Position numbers and translations under genes: made by a program. The notes under the pieces were generated by a model. That model searched no databases and was not told the DNA's origin. It was given only the letters and a program-made list of their open reading frames with translations. Source: Carposina sasakii (lineage: Eukaryota; Arthropoda; Insecta; Lepidoptera; Carposinidae). From it: a stretch of 64,000 nucleotides of DNA. The stretch covers positions 14,768,120 to 14,832,119 of the forward strand of contig CP053149.1 in the NCBI GenBank assembly GCA_014607495.2. Direction: 5' to 3'. Shown in pieces: positions 33,300 through 44,995 of the stretch (position 1 is the first letter of the stretch; the number at the start of each line of letters is the position of its first letter).

Positions 33300-34240
33300 G
33301 GTTATGCCAATTTTGCTATTACGATATGCTCTCTTTGTTAAGGCGTAAAAAAATTGATAATGAGAAAGGCAATTATAATTACCCAACATCAATGTGCTAG
33401 TAAGTAATCTATATGACTCGTTCTAGCAGCTGGAGTGTAGCAGAGATAGACAATCGCCTTCACTTTTCTGAAATCCAGATAACTATCTACTTTTATGATG
33501 ATTCACGTGTCTCTCCCGACTAAGGTAGGTTATTTTTTTTAGTAAAAAAAATTACTATACTACCTACTTGTAATGCCCGCCTAATCTACCTGAATGAATC
33601 TTTACATACATACTATGGCTTTTTTGGACAAGGTAGGTAGGTAGGTACTATAGTTTGTCCCAAGGTATAATGAGGAGAACTAGGTACCCCACCAGACTTC
33701 ATCTGTTCAACCCTATTAATATTGGTGTTTTCTTGTACATAAGTAGGTGACAGAATAAACTTTCATTTGGATGAGTGAGTAAAATATTAGAATCAATCGT
33801 ATCTCGAAAAATTCATGGATTTTATTTTATAAAGACCAAAGACAATTATAATTGTCTTTGATAAAGACTCTCCTACTATGTATGAGTGTTAGTAACATTA
33901 TCACAAACAAACTAAATATCAATGTCATATAAGAATAGCAAATTAGCAAGCAAACATGAAATAAGTCCATGCCCATCAGCTTATTGTTTACCTTGTTGTA
34001 CCTAAGTACTGTATCTACTTATTTTTCTCCAAATTTACCTTTTGGTACTATGTATTGTATTAAAATCAAACAATACATTAGTGTCTTCGTCCGTAGGAGT
34101 TTTACGAACGCTGATTTTCCGTGCTCCACGCGGGTATAGTTGCTAAGAACGGTCTATTTTATTATTATTGGGAATATCTTAGTTTAAAAATATTTTTGTA
34201 GCACATTCTATTTTAAAAAATTAGAAATAAAAAAAAAGAA
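33300..34240. other. Unassigned sequence between two tRNA genes
   Basis: No coding signal. Holds a short (gtag)n tract near 33640 and a perfect 24-bp palindrome at 33837-33860. Confidence 0.4.
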
Positions 34241-34246
34241 AAAGAC

Positions 34247-34318
34247 AGGTTCCACCGAGATTTGAACTCGGATCGCAGGATTCAGAGTCCTGAGTGCTAA
34301 CCGTTACACCATGGAACC
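34247..34318 (-). tRNA. tRNA-Gln (anticodon CTG), copy 2
   Basis: Identical over all 72 nt to the gene at 33221-33292 and in the same orientation, about 950 bases away. Followed on the minus strand by T-runs suitable for pol III termination. The flanks are not shared, so the duplication is old or the genes are kept alike by gene conversion. Confidence 0.97.
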
Positions 34319-34319
34319 T

Positions 34320-34798
34320 CTCGAGAGTGACGTATCAAAATTAACGCTAAGTTGTTGCGTGTAATGCGTGCAGTCGCCTTTCACCGTTATTTCTATGCTT
34401 GTGAAGGAATTCTAACAATATTTCGGAAGCAGACATTTATTACGCGTGTGACCTACTAAAATGTGAATAATGAAGGTCAATCACGATTTCACTTGATAAG
34501 AAAACGAGAAAATGTTTTAAGAATTAATAATATTATAAAGAAAGAAGTAGAAGCTAATTTATGTGGTTATTGATGTTATACCTATACCTATTAATTTTAT
34601 CTTGGTGTGTTATCTAGGGTTAGAAAGGTCTCTTCAATATTAAATCCATGGCTGGTTAGGTACGTAGAGGTACCTACTCTTACTGGAGCTTTTAAAAATA
34701 TAAATAGGTACATACACTAGTAGGTAGGTACTTGTCTACCTACTTACCTACCTAGGTAAATATTTAATTTTAATAAGTAAAAAATCAAATATGTATTA
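34320..34798. other. Unassigned sequence with tacctacc-type simple repeats
   Basis: AT-rich, with 'taggtaggtac' and its complement near 34715-34755. No gene. Confidence 0.4.
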
Positions 34799-35575
34799 TC
34801 TATACTATTACTAATATTATAAAGCTGAAGAGTTTGTTTGTTTGTTTGATTGAACGCGCTAATCTCCGGAACTACTGGGTCGAATTAAAAAATTCTTTTT
34901 GTGTTGGATAGTCCATTTATCGAGGAAGGCTTTAGGCTATATATCATTATAGGGACGAAGAATAAGAGGAAAATGTGGAAAAAAACGGGGAAAATTATTC
35001 AACTTTACTTCCGTTGCGTGCGCTGCGTAAACGGTTCAAGTTATCCAAAAAATATGTATGAAAGAATAAAATGACGTAGAAATGATATGAAAGAAAAAAA
35101 TTGAAGGTCTAGACTGCCTGATGCAGAACCCTTAGCAGCCCAGCTAAACTTTGAGAGATATGAAAATACCGTCTTAGGAAAAGTTGCTCAGCATGATAAG
35201 CACTTTCTAATAACGTAATAAAATTGAAGGATAACCTGATGCAGAACCCTAACAGCCCAGCTAAATTTTGAGAGATATGAAAATACCGTCTTAGGAAAAG
35301 TTATTCAACATTTTAAAAGAATTCAATTCCCTGTTAAGTTATCTTTTGCTGTAACAATTAATAAATCACAGGGGCAAACGTTTAAACACGTTGGAATTGA
35401 CTACGTCAAGACTGCTTTTACGGCCAATTATATGTCGCGTTGTATCGGGTTGCGGAGAAAATCAGTATGTTCTTCTGCCACAAGAAAATAAAACAAAAAA
35501 TATAATTTACGCAGAAGTACTTTAAAATATTTTATTCTGTTTGTTGACGCGGACGAAGTCGCGGGCAACAGCTAG
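34799..35575 (+). mobile_element. Helitron with helicase remnant, internally deleted
   Basis: Starts TCTATACTATTACTAATATT after an A, shows the 'gtttgtttgtttga' and 'ggaactactgggtcgaatt' phrases of a common lepidopteran Helitron family, and ends 'acgaagtcgcgggcaacag' plus CTAG (35572-35575) before T. A ~90-base segment is duplicated in tandem-like fashion (35110-35190 and 35233-35312). The 3' part encodes the end of the Helitron helicase. Confidence 0.85.
35325..35525 (+). pseudogene. Helitron helicase C-terminal remnant
   Basis: Frame blocks FPVKLSFAVTINKSQGQTF, then after a shift CFYGQLYVAL.RV, then KTKNIIYAEVL and a stop, match the C-terminal motifs (SF1/Pif1-like motifs V-VI) of Helitron Rep/helicase proteins. 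The Rep domain and most of the helicase are absent. One or two frameshifts lie near 35410-35440. It cannot be functional. Confidence 0.8.
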
Positions 35576-35589
35576 TGTTGAATATATAA

Positions 35590-35785
35590 CAAACACAAAC
35601 AAAACTAAAAGTCATTGTAAAATATATAACACGAACAAAGAAAAAATCTTAATAGACAAGGATCCGAACGAGTTACGTCCATTGCCATTCTCTACCATCA
35701 TTATCAAGCGCGGCGCTAGTGTGCGAGAATCTTTTCCTCAGCCAAATACGGACATTTTCTTTATAGCCCAGTCATTTGAGGGGTT
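35590..35785 (-). repeat. Short copy of the sequence at 37375-37540
   Basis: The block 'aacgagttacgtccattgcc' ... 'attatcaagcgcggcg' ... 'cgagaatcttttcctcagcc' recurs at 37405-37535 in the same orientation. This copy lacks three internal segments of ~20, 6 and 5 bases. Confidence 0.7.
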
Positions 35786-36391
35786 TCACCTCGGAATGAA
35801 AGATAATAAGCTGTAAATTGCTATAAACCTTTGTTTTGTCGTTCTAAATGATGTCTCAAAAGTCACAAGTGCTATCGTGTCCGCGTCTTAAGATATTCAA
35901 GGTCAAAGGTCATAAAAATCGGTTTTTCGCGAATATTTCGCTTTCTATCACTTAAATGAGATTTGCACCCATTATAAAAGTTGTAGAGTATAAAATTCTC
36001 TTCAACTTTTGTCTGAACTTTTTTTTCATACGATTAACCATTTTTGCGGTAGACCGCGAAGAGTGCGCCGCGTACAGTCATATATAGCCTAATGAAAGGT
36101 CAAGCGTGAGTTACGGTTATCAGTACGTTGTATAAAGTTAATTATTTACTAAAAAATTATAATTATTAAACAATGCTCATTATTTATGTACTAATTATTA
36201 ATTATTTATATTTAATTCAAATAAGTGACTTCATTATTTATATTTAACTATAGTATATTATTAATTTTGGATTATATTTTAAGTTAAAAAGACAGTAAGG
36301 AAATATATTTTATACACATATTTATTTATTATTAAAAATAGCATATACATTTATTGAAATGTGAGTTCAAATATATTTTTCTTCATTTTAA

Positions 36392-37545
36392 TTATAATAA
36401 AATTGTAAATGGAAAGTTATCTTCTTCTTCTTCGTCGTCTTCTTGTTGTCGCTCGAAAATGTTTAATTCATTGTCATCACTCTCATTATCAGTCATATTC
36501 ATCACCAAACCTTCCAGAATTTCAGGATCGTATGAGATATCTTCATCGGGATTACTTGGATATAGTGAAGCGTTGAGGTTTTTTGCACTGGCCACAAGCT
36601 GAACATAGTAGCCCTGATTTTCTGCATCCACAGCGGGAACCACAACCCTTTTTGCAATTGCAAAATTTAAATTCCTTGATCGTGCGAAATTTATAGTGTC
36701 TAGTAGACACGATTTATATGTTGATAGCTACATTTTTTTGGAATAGACAGATTGTACATTAAGTTTCGTTATTGATGAATTGCGTGTAGCGGAAATGATT
36801 AATGTTGTCCTCAGATTGTGGAGCATTATATAATGCCAACAAGATACGCACTCCATTTTCAAATAATGTTTGTACGGGGGAGTTTTCTTGTTGGAATACT
36901 TCCGCCAGTTTATCCAAATTGGGAGTTTTCCAATGCTCTAATAACAGTTTTTATTCCTTTTTTAAATAGCGCAAAGTCGTGTCACAGCCCCTAAATCATG
37001 TAAAAATAGAATGTGTTATTAGTACGAGGATATTGGTCAAAACTTTTAGAAGAGTATATTTGTGATTGCCTTTGCCAACTTTTTAAAGAAAATTTGCTGT
37101 TTATGTGATTGAGTAAATTTTGGAAACTATGAGTCATTTGAGACAGCTGTCTCGATGATGAGAACATCAGCATCATCTCTGGCTTGTTTTGTTGTGTATG
37201 CTTTCCATTGGAGAAAAATTGATCGTCGATGATGAGGAGATTTCCGAATAGTTTTGAGCCGGTATTTATCTAAAATAATAGAACGTTGCTCCATACGACC
37301 AAATCCACCATCGATAATGTATGTTACATTATTTTATAAGCTCGATACGAACAGGTATCATATTGTCATAAAAATCTATCAAATAAAGATGTCGGAAGGA
37401 TCCTTGTAGAACGAGTTACGTCCATTGCCATTCTCTACCGCAAAAACCGTATGAAAAAAATCATTATCAAGCGCGGCGAAAAACCTAGTGTAAGACGCGA
37501 GAATCTTTTCCTCAGCCAAATACGGATTCCGAGGTTGACTCCTTT
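36392..37545 (-). pseudogene. Decayed coding locus with GCDTT motif, minus strand
   Basis: Read on the minus strand, blocks of protein-like sequence appear in order: NPYLAEEKILASYTRFFAAL (~37540-37450), IIDGGFGRMEQRS (~37310-37275), a GCDTT-containing block (~36991-36960), LLALYNAPQSEDNINHFRY (~36840-36785), and an acidic tail SYDPEILEGLVMNMTDNESD (~36540-36480) that ends at 36392. Stops and frameshifts separate them. GCDTT-containing proteins of this kind recur in insect genomes and look transposon-related, but I cannot name the family. Two pieces of the 'ggtcgtcaacg' MITE (36680-36712 and 37195-37255) are embedded. Confidence 0.4.
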
Positions 37546-37559
37546 TTTTACCTAAAATG

Positions 37560-39845
37560 ACTGGGCTTTAGAACTTCAACTCTAGAGAAAATTATGAATT
37601 AGTTACTAGCACGTCAGAAAGTTGTGGCTAACATATTTTTTGGGCAGCAAAGAACTCCCAAGGCGCACCCCGTTCATTGTAACTCGATAAGATATTTATT
37701 GGCGGGAACATTTGAAAATGGAATGGCTCCTTGGCGGGTTTCCGTCGCCCGCCACGGACGCACGTCCGACAGTATTCTACATTTTTATTTTGTCAATATT
37801 TAATGTGATGCCCAGAAAGGTGGGCGATGTAAACGGTAGTGGCGTTTGTGGATATGTTTGAGGATATGTTGACTATAATTAATATAGAAAGTAACATAAT
37901 TGAATAATGACAATCGACAAAGAAGTTGTGTATGCTTTCAGTCGAATAAACCATTTGATTTAGATTTTTTGATTTTGGGTTTGACTTCTAGCTTCGTTTT
38001 CTATCAGTAGAGCACGGCGCAATACCAGAATAGCACTTAACGAACATAATATGAGTAGATAGGGATTTTTATATGGAGTCTGGCATAGCGTTCTCTCAGG
38101 AAGAAATAAATTAAAACAAATTAATACCGTTCTTTGGTCAAATTCAGTACAACACAAACGCTCCGAGCCGAACGAATATGATACCCAATTTACTTTAACT
38201 TTTGACTGTGATTTTATAAGAGGATTCAGTCCAGAGATACCTCTAAGCCAGACTCTACCTGTAAATAAATACCTGTAAGTTAATGATAGATAAATTCTCG
38301 CATTCTTTAAATCCAAATAAAATCTCTTCGCAATAATAAAACATTTGTGAACTTCCAAATAGTTACACTTATCTCAAGACAGATCCGGACTCTACTATCT
38401 CCGTGTGTCTTCCAGGACACCGCGTCCACGGTATAGTACATTTGGGGCGGGCGCTAAGCGACCGGTATAAAATATTGTTTTTTGCCAATATCTGAACGGT
38501 TTCAAGCTCTTGATCGCCGGGAGCTTGAGGTAAAGGTTTTTGGATGGTAGTACAATTTCTGCAGGCTGATTAAGTATCTTGCAAAAGCAAAGCAGTAGCA
38601 ATGCCATTGCGTAAATTGTACAATTTTCCCATTGAAGTGTCAAATCCTCCCATTAAGTCCTTTTTGAAAACCAGCGCTGCTTGCATGGTAGGCAGCCTAT
38701 GTTGTTTTAGCAGCAACGGAACCAAGGAATCTCCAAAAATATTTGGGTGGAAGTGTTAGAATTTCACACTGACTTTTCTCCATTTAGTCCCACGTGGCAT
38801 AAGGTTTAGCTTACAGCCGCTTTTCGGACACTAGTTCTTAAAATTTAATCTGGCGATCGATAAATAATGAATGAAGCAATGTTAACGATCTACTTATTAT
38901 AGATGAATAGACATTCGTACTTAGTAGTTAGCCAGATACCTAATAAGTAGATTTATATTTTATTTTTCTTCTCCCAGCTCCCGGCCTGTTGCCAGTACAG
39001 CGACGTGGCAATATGATATATGAAACGTCCGCTCGCGACCGACACTATTGATTGACGTTCTGAATATTTCATACAACTCTTTAGTACGGATACGAACCCT
39101 CGGATGTACTGATGTGCGCCAATTGATTTTATTTATGTAAGTATTTGAATATGTAATCCACGTGGCTATGTTCCTGGTCTAGTAAGTACTTAAGTAAAGA
39201 AATTCTGAATGCTTTTTTGAACGCTACACATGTTGTGGACTTAAAGTAAATTGACCTTCGTAATGGTTCAGTTGAATTTTTTTTCCTTGATTTGAGGATT
39301 ATTATTATTTTTAAATCGACTTGTTATCAACAATCGATGGATTAGATAGTAGTACGTGTAGAATATAATTTCTTCCAACAAACCGGCAGTGAAAATCCTA
39401 CTTACTTACCATTTACATGTATTGTGAAAATCTGTTTCGGTGAAACTTTCCAGCTATAATAGCTTAAACTTACACCAGAATAACGCAATAACATATGGCA
39501 TAGTATCTTTTCATAAATAAATAATTTACATATATATATTCATAAATTGTTGTAAAACTAAAACTAGTCTAGCCAAGACTGATGGCCGCAGCAAATGAAA
39601 AATATGAAAAACTCAAACTAAAAAATCTAACTCCACTAAAGTAATTTCTTTGCGTGTATTATGCCGCAGTGTAGGTGAAAAATACAGTAACGAAACTAAG
39701 TGGCACACAAAAATCATACAATCAAAAAATAAATAACTCATCTTGCACATAAAGTTAATAATTTAATGTCAAAATACTCAATCTATTTAAGTATTATTAG
39801 ACATGTATATCTATTTAAGTATTATTAGACCGGTTATCTGTAAAA
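37560..39845. other. Unassigned sequence
   Basis: No convincing gene. Minus-strand frames at 37960-38358 and 38395-38643 lack motifs. A TA-rich run lies near 39525-39545. Confidence 0.35.
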
Positions 39846-39847
39846 TA

Positions 39848-40094
39848 TACATACATACATATATATAATCACGCCTTTATCCCTTACGGGGTAGGCAGAG
39901 CACCAAAGGCCGATAAAACCACATGGTGCCACTTCTGACCAATTTTGAGGGTATAGTCATAGAGGAATATTATTCCTCTATGGTATAGTTGAGATGTACA
40001 AGTCCGGTTAGTAGTGACAGGCGGTCAGCCCATCGCCTACAAAACACCAAGACCCTCTTGTCCTTCTACTGACCTTCTACTGACTCTGTACAGT
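39848..40094 (-). repeat. SINE-like repeat ending in ggcgtgattatatg, copy 3
   Basis: Reverse complement of the family, preceded by a (catacata)n tail. It is interrupted by a 25-nt perfect inverted repeat at 39958-39982 that is flanked by a 7-bp duplication GTATAGT. Its left part abuts a truncated MITE copy. Confidence 0.75.
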
Positions 40095-40349
40095 ATGTTC
40101 CCGAAAACTACGGATCAGATCATTTTTCTCCACGGAAGCTGGGAAGTGTCTGGTTTCCAAAATATTAGGGTCCAAAGTTGAGTAAATAGACTGCGTTTTT
40201 CTTAAATGCACACGTAGCCCGAAAAATAATTAATAGTCTATAAAAAAACTAACATAAACACTAGCAGCACATAGAATCATTTTTTTTGGCATAAACTTAC
40301 TTTATTTCATGTATAGAATACGTATAAATGGCCACAAAAAAACATCCTG
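40095..40349 (+). mobile_element. MITE family 'ggtcgtcaacg', copy 4, truncated
   Basis: Begins inside the family at 'gttcccgaaaactacgg' and runs to 'aaaaaacatcctg' at 40349, with several internal deletions. The missing left end coincides with the border of the neighbouring SINE-like repeat. Confidence 0.65.
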
Positions 40350-40686
40350 TATATCTGTAAAATATAATTTTAGAAAAATTTTAACTTAACTTTAACTAAT
40401 TTATTAAGCCAAGATCGTAATTATTATGATGCGTACTTAATTGAAACAATAAAGAAATCTAAGGCTAGATCAAGTACCTATAACTTGACAGAGTATACTC
40501 TTTATACTGACTTTTCTTCTGTATCCTTATAAATATTTGATTAAGGTGCTCTCACACCATCAGTCTTGTGTCTTGTCGTGTACAGTCGCCGGCGACACGA
40601 TACAAATCGTTCTGTTGCATTCATGGGTCGTTATGTCACCTGGGAACACCACCTAGAGACGGGAACGATGTAACAATTTTGATTAT

Positions 40687-40909
40687 ACAGGAATAACGAA
40701 GGGTACGTATTCTCATGAAATAAAGTAAGTTTATTTAAAGAAAAAAATTTTTAAATTCCTTCATTCAGGTGATGTAGAGTCGTTCTCTGAAATGACCCTA
40801 ATATTTTGGAAACCAGACACTTCCCAGGTATGCTTCCATGGAGAAAAATGATCGTGATGATGAGGAGATTCCGTAGTTTTCGGGAACGTTGACGACCAAA
40901 AATCACCCT
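40687..40909 (-). mobile_element. MITE family 'ggtcgtcaacg', copy 5, internally deleted
   Basis: Starts 'caggaataacgaagggtacg' after TA and ends 'ggtcg'-complement 'gacgaccaaaaatcaccct'. About 130 internal bases are missing compared with copy 2. Confidence 0.65.
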
Positions 40910-41140
40910 ATAGTAATACGAGTATATGGAAAAGCTCGGGTACAGTTAGATCCAAGATGCGATGTACCTAGAATATTGTTGTAGCAATTTATCCGATATG
41001 CAATAATATTATCTGAAAAAAAAAATCTATTCGTTAAGCCCCATTTACATATAAGATTCCATTTTTTTGCCGGTTGCATACAATTTTATTAGAGCAATAA
41101 ATGATGGGGCTGGTCCAAACTGCAATTTTGAAATTCTATT

Positions 41141-41255
41141 CATCATCATCAGCCTATTGCAGTCCACTGCTGGACGTAGGCGCCACGCCACAAGACTGCC
41201 ATGGGGGGCATTTGCCCATAGTCACCACGCTGGGCTGGCAGGTTGGTGACCCAAA
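41141..41255 (-). repeat. LINE 3' tail, 'cctattgcagtccactgctg' family, copy 1
   Basis: Begins with the reverse-complement GAT-type tail (catcatcatc), then 'agcctattgcagtccactgc'. It is the reverse complement of RTE-like LINE 3' ends such as 32925-33055. It stops at 'ggttggtgac'. Confidence 0.6.
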
Positions 41256-41259
41256 ATTC

Positions 41260-41715
41260 TATTATTAATCTTGAATGACCAAATAAATAGTATCATGTAA
41301 ATGGGCCTTTACTCTCATCGAATCCTCTTAGTATTCTTAGTATTGTACACATAAATTTTTATCGTAGACAGTAAGTATCCTCTTATTAATAACTTGAAAA
41401 ATACTCTACCAATTTCGATGAATCTGCTTGTGCTTGGGTTCGCCAAGCTAGGCCATGATTGCACCAAGTAAATGACGCAGAAATCGGCTAAGTACTAAGA
41501 AAGGAAACTTGGGTAACTATAGATTAGTCACTGGAAAATACAGTGCAACCTCGATTTAACAAATCTGAAGGGAGCAAGTAAATATTCGTTATGTCAAGTA
41601 ATTTTTTGAACTGCGGTTTGTTATGTTGAGGTTAAGTGGGTTAAAATCTGAAGTCTCGAGCACATGTAAATAGGCTTCATTGATGGGTTAGGTTTTGGTT
41701 GTCGAGTTAAGTAAT
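41260..41715. other. Unassigned non-coding sequence
   Basis: No gene or recognised repeat. Confidence 0.4.
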
Positions 41716-41718
41716 TTG

Positions 41719-42380
41719 TTGAACTAATATTATGCTTTGTTTGTTTGGTTGTAATGAATGCTCAAAAACTACTGAGATTTCAAAAATTCTTTCACCGTTA
41801 AGTGGAATTTCCCGTTAATTCTATATTTTTTCGCTATACATATGAAGCTGAAAGCATATATGTTCATTACAGCGAAGACTAAAAACGGATTTCCCGAAAT
41901 TCGAAACCTAGTCGCTATACATATGAAGCTGAAATCGGGCATATATGTTCAACAGCGAGGGAGGACTAAAAACGGATTTCCCGAAATTCCCACGGGAAGG
42001 GGACAAATGGGAATTCATAGTTTTTACGAAAACCGCTATACATATGAAGCTGAAATTGGGCATATATGTTCATTAGGGACTGCGAGGAAACACTAGAACG
42101 GATTTCCCGAAATTCCCACGGGAAGGAGACCAACGGGAATTATTTATTTTTTACGAAAACGGTTAAACATGTGAATCTGAAGTTGAGCATATATGTTTAT
42201 TTGGGACCCCGAGGAAGCACTGGGAACGGATTTCCCGAAATTCCCACGGGAAGGGGACAAACGTGAATTAATTTTTTACGACAACCGCGATAACATATAG
42301 GCTACTTTTTACACTTAACATATAGGCTACTTTTTATTTTTTCTGTAGTCCACGCGGACGGAGTCGCGGGCGTCCACTAG
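41719..42380 (+). mobile_element. Helitron with an internal minisatellite
   Basis: The 5' portion ('actaatattatgctttg', 'gtttgtttggtt', 'aaaaactactgagatt') is a diverged Helitron start; the exact 5' base is uncertain. The 3' end is 'cgcggacggagtcgcgggcg' hairpin and CTAG (42377-42380) before T. Between lie four units of a ~120-bp minisatellite, each with 'cggatttcccgaaattcccacggg'-type and 'catatatgttcat'-type blocks (starts near 41832, 41913, 42032, 42155). No coding sequence. Confidence 0.65.
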
Positions 42381-42507
42381 TTCGTTATAAAGAGGTTGTT
42401 CGCAATGTTAAAGTATATTTTAAATTGACTCTTATGGACAATATAGGTACAAGGGTATAATGAAAAAAAATGTTAAATCGAGGAAGTTGTTATATTGAGG
42501 TTATTAA

Positions 42508-42850
42508 GGTTATAGCCCAGTGGTTAAGACGTGCACCTTCCAAGCGGGAGGCGTAAGTTCGATCACCACCAATGAATATATTTCATGTACAGATTTTAAT
42601 GTTGCAAAATTGTCACTTAGCTCGTGCCTCGGAAAGCACGTAAAAACGTTGGTCCTGCGCCTGATCTCTCTCCGGTCGTGTCGGCTTTCCGTCCCATCGG
42701 ACTATGAGAGTAACGGAATAGAGAGTGCACCTGTGTTTGCGCACACACTTGTGCACTATAATTATCTCCTGCGTACCTGGCCAATCTCCTGTAGAGATTG
42801 GTCGCCGTGGCTGAAATACGGTCGGAGATCATCATCATCATATTAAGGGT
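42508..42850 (+). repeat. tRNA-derived SINE
   Basis: The head 'tagcccagtggttaagacgt' with anticodon-loop-like 'cttccaa' and B-box-like 'agttcgatcac' (~42555) resembles tRNA-Gly. The body carries 'tttgcgcacacacttgtgca' and 'atagagagtgcacctgtg', phrases common in lepidopteran SINEs, and ends in (atc)n. Confidence 0.65.
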
Positions 42851-42854
42851 TGCA

Positions 42855-44200
42855 CTGTAAATGGGTGCAGTGTTTTAAGTGTAACCAATCTGAATAGGTA
42901 CTGACTGCATTCTGATATAATATTGAGTTACTATTTTAGTCCTGTTTAAAATTTAATGAATATGAGGCTTCTAATAAACACTAGTGTTAATGTTATTCAA
43001 ACACTCAAAAAACAATTAAAAATAACCCTTTGAATGCCTAGCCCTTGTAAAAAAAAGAAAAATAAATAGCGACAACTTGACGGAACGCGTCGCGAACGTC
43101 GTCATGTCCGAACACCATTTGTCGTCGGTAGATTACGTTCGAAATGAAAAGTGGGTAGTTGCAAAATAGTGGTAGGGTTTTCGATGGATACCGAAACCGA
43201 AAATTTGAGGTGTGACAGGACTGTGACAAAATATTATGATATCTGCTAACCACTTCGGGAAGGAGGTTCGATTTATGTATGCTTTTCTTTTATTTATATT
43301 ACATATATCGTTATATTTGCAAATCGAAAGAGGTGTGTCAGGATCGTAGCAAGTGGAGATCCGTGATCTCTGCCTATCGCTCTGGGAGAGAGGCGTGATT
43401 TTTATGTAGGTATGTATTTATATTTGCGATTTTTTTTTGGGTTCGACACAATAGAGACCATAGAAATAGAATAGAAGAGGTCAATTTTTTGTAATGATGA
43501 AATGAAATTGAGACTTGTGTACATTTCAGGGCAGATGTTACCATACAACCCTATGAAAGCAGTATTGCACGTCAATGCTAGATGCGCTATTTATTCGAAG
43601 TTTTTCCATATTGCTAACCACCTGTTTATAGTCAAACACATTGGCATGGGTACGAGACCAGTGCTGTGGCTCTCAAGTATTTTGGTATTATTCGGTACCA
43701 GGACTCCTATATACACAGCACTATGCACAAGTTTTTCCATCTCACTCTCGGCAGTAAATACTTGTCGCGCGACGTCGCGCCCTGACTGATTTGCGTGGCG
43801 CGTGGAAAATTCTGCTCACTGTCCCGCGGGTTATTGCTTTTTTCTTGTTTCGTATTGTGTTTTAGCCTTTTGGAGGGTTCAGCGGATTGGTTGAATGTAT
43901 TTTATAGGGGTTTATGTTTTTTTGTTACGATTCAGACAGTAATGATTAACTACCGACATTATTGTGACTAGGAATGATATTCCTGGCTTAACTTCTTAAT
44001 TAATTTACAAAAGTAAGTACCTACCATATTTTCTAGTCTTTACGATCACGAAATGATTGTTTTTCACCTGAATAAATAAAATGATTATGTGATTATTTAC
44101 CTTTTGTTTGGAATTGTTTGCCTTTCCTTTATGTTATATTCTTTTTACATAGAGTTATCGCGTACGAGTATTGTCTTAAAATTTTGTTCATCAATAATCA
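42855..44200. other. Unassigned sequence with a LINE tail fragment
   Basis: Bases 43328-43418 ('ggtgtgtcaggatcgtagca' to 'aggcgtgatttttatgtagg') look like an RTE-type LINE tail. A minus frame at 43038-43253 and a plus frame at 43502-43789 lack motifs. Confidence 0.4.
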
Positions 44201-44202
44201 TC

Positions 44203-44274
44203 GGTTCCATGGTGTAATGGTTAGCACTCTGGACTTTGAATCCAGCGATCCGAGTTCAAATCTCGGTGGAACCT
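44203..44274 (+). tRNA. tRNA-Gln (anticodon TTG)
   Basis: Identical over 72 nt to the gene at 30966-31037, including loop CTTTGAA and discriminator T. A T7 run three bases downstream is a good terminator. Flanks are unrelated to those of the other copies. Confidence 0.97.
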
Positions 44275-44279
44275 GATTT

Positions 44280-44993
44280 TTTTGGCTAAATTTTATGATA
44301 TCTGGTAGCATCTTATGTGTCGAGAAGATAAATAACATTTAGCATTAATCAAATTCATTATTATAGTATAGTGATCGGACAAATTTGAATGATCTTTGAT
44401 GAATTTGTCGGTTGAAGAAACATTGATAAAGCAGAAACATCTTTTGTGGCATCCGGGTTAAAAGTACGCGTAGAACCATAGATAATAAGGCAATTGGCAT
44501 GATTACGCAATAAAAACTTCTTGTATTGCTTCTTCGTGTATTACTTTTGATATGAAACTTATCCTACATTTAAAATCTAACTAGAACAATATCAGCGTAC
44601 AGTGTAATCTCACTCCTGGGAAATTGGCGCATCCAATACATCGCGGGAGATCTCACTGCAGCCGAGACAGCCGGTGATCTATGTACCTAAGTAGCCGGGT
44701 ACTGATCGGGGTGTTAAGATGTGCGCACGAGTCATGAGGCGGATGAGCGAAAGAAATAAATAAAAATATGTCACAGTATGAACTAAAACTAAACGTTCAA
44801 CGATAGAAAGGTAACTAAAGTTGGAGCCGCAAAAAGTCGAATTCAGAACACCCGGAGAAGAGTAGGTAAACACTTTAACCACAAAAATATTGGTTTTATT
44901 TTTTAAATCGACTTCAATAAAAAGACTTCATTGGGTTCATGTTCAAGCGGTTACACGAAACTAGGATTTTGTACTAGCATTTGTACAATTTAA
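44280..44993. other. Unassigned non-coding sequence
   Basis: No gene or recognised repeat. Confidence 0.4.
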
Positions 44994-44995
44994 TA

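Noticed and set aside
37960..38358. 132-codon minus-strand frame as a host gene
   Set aside because: No recognisable domain, no poly(A) or splice context, and codon use like the AT-rich background.
42508..42580. tRNA-Gly gene
   Set aside because: The A and B boxes are tRNA-like but the acceptor stem does not close and a SINE body follows directly.
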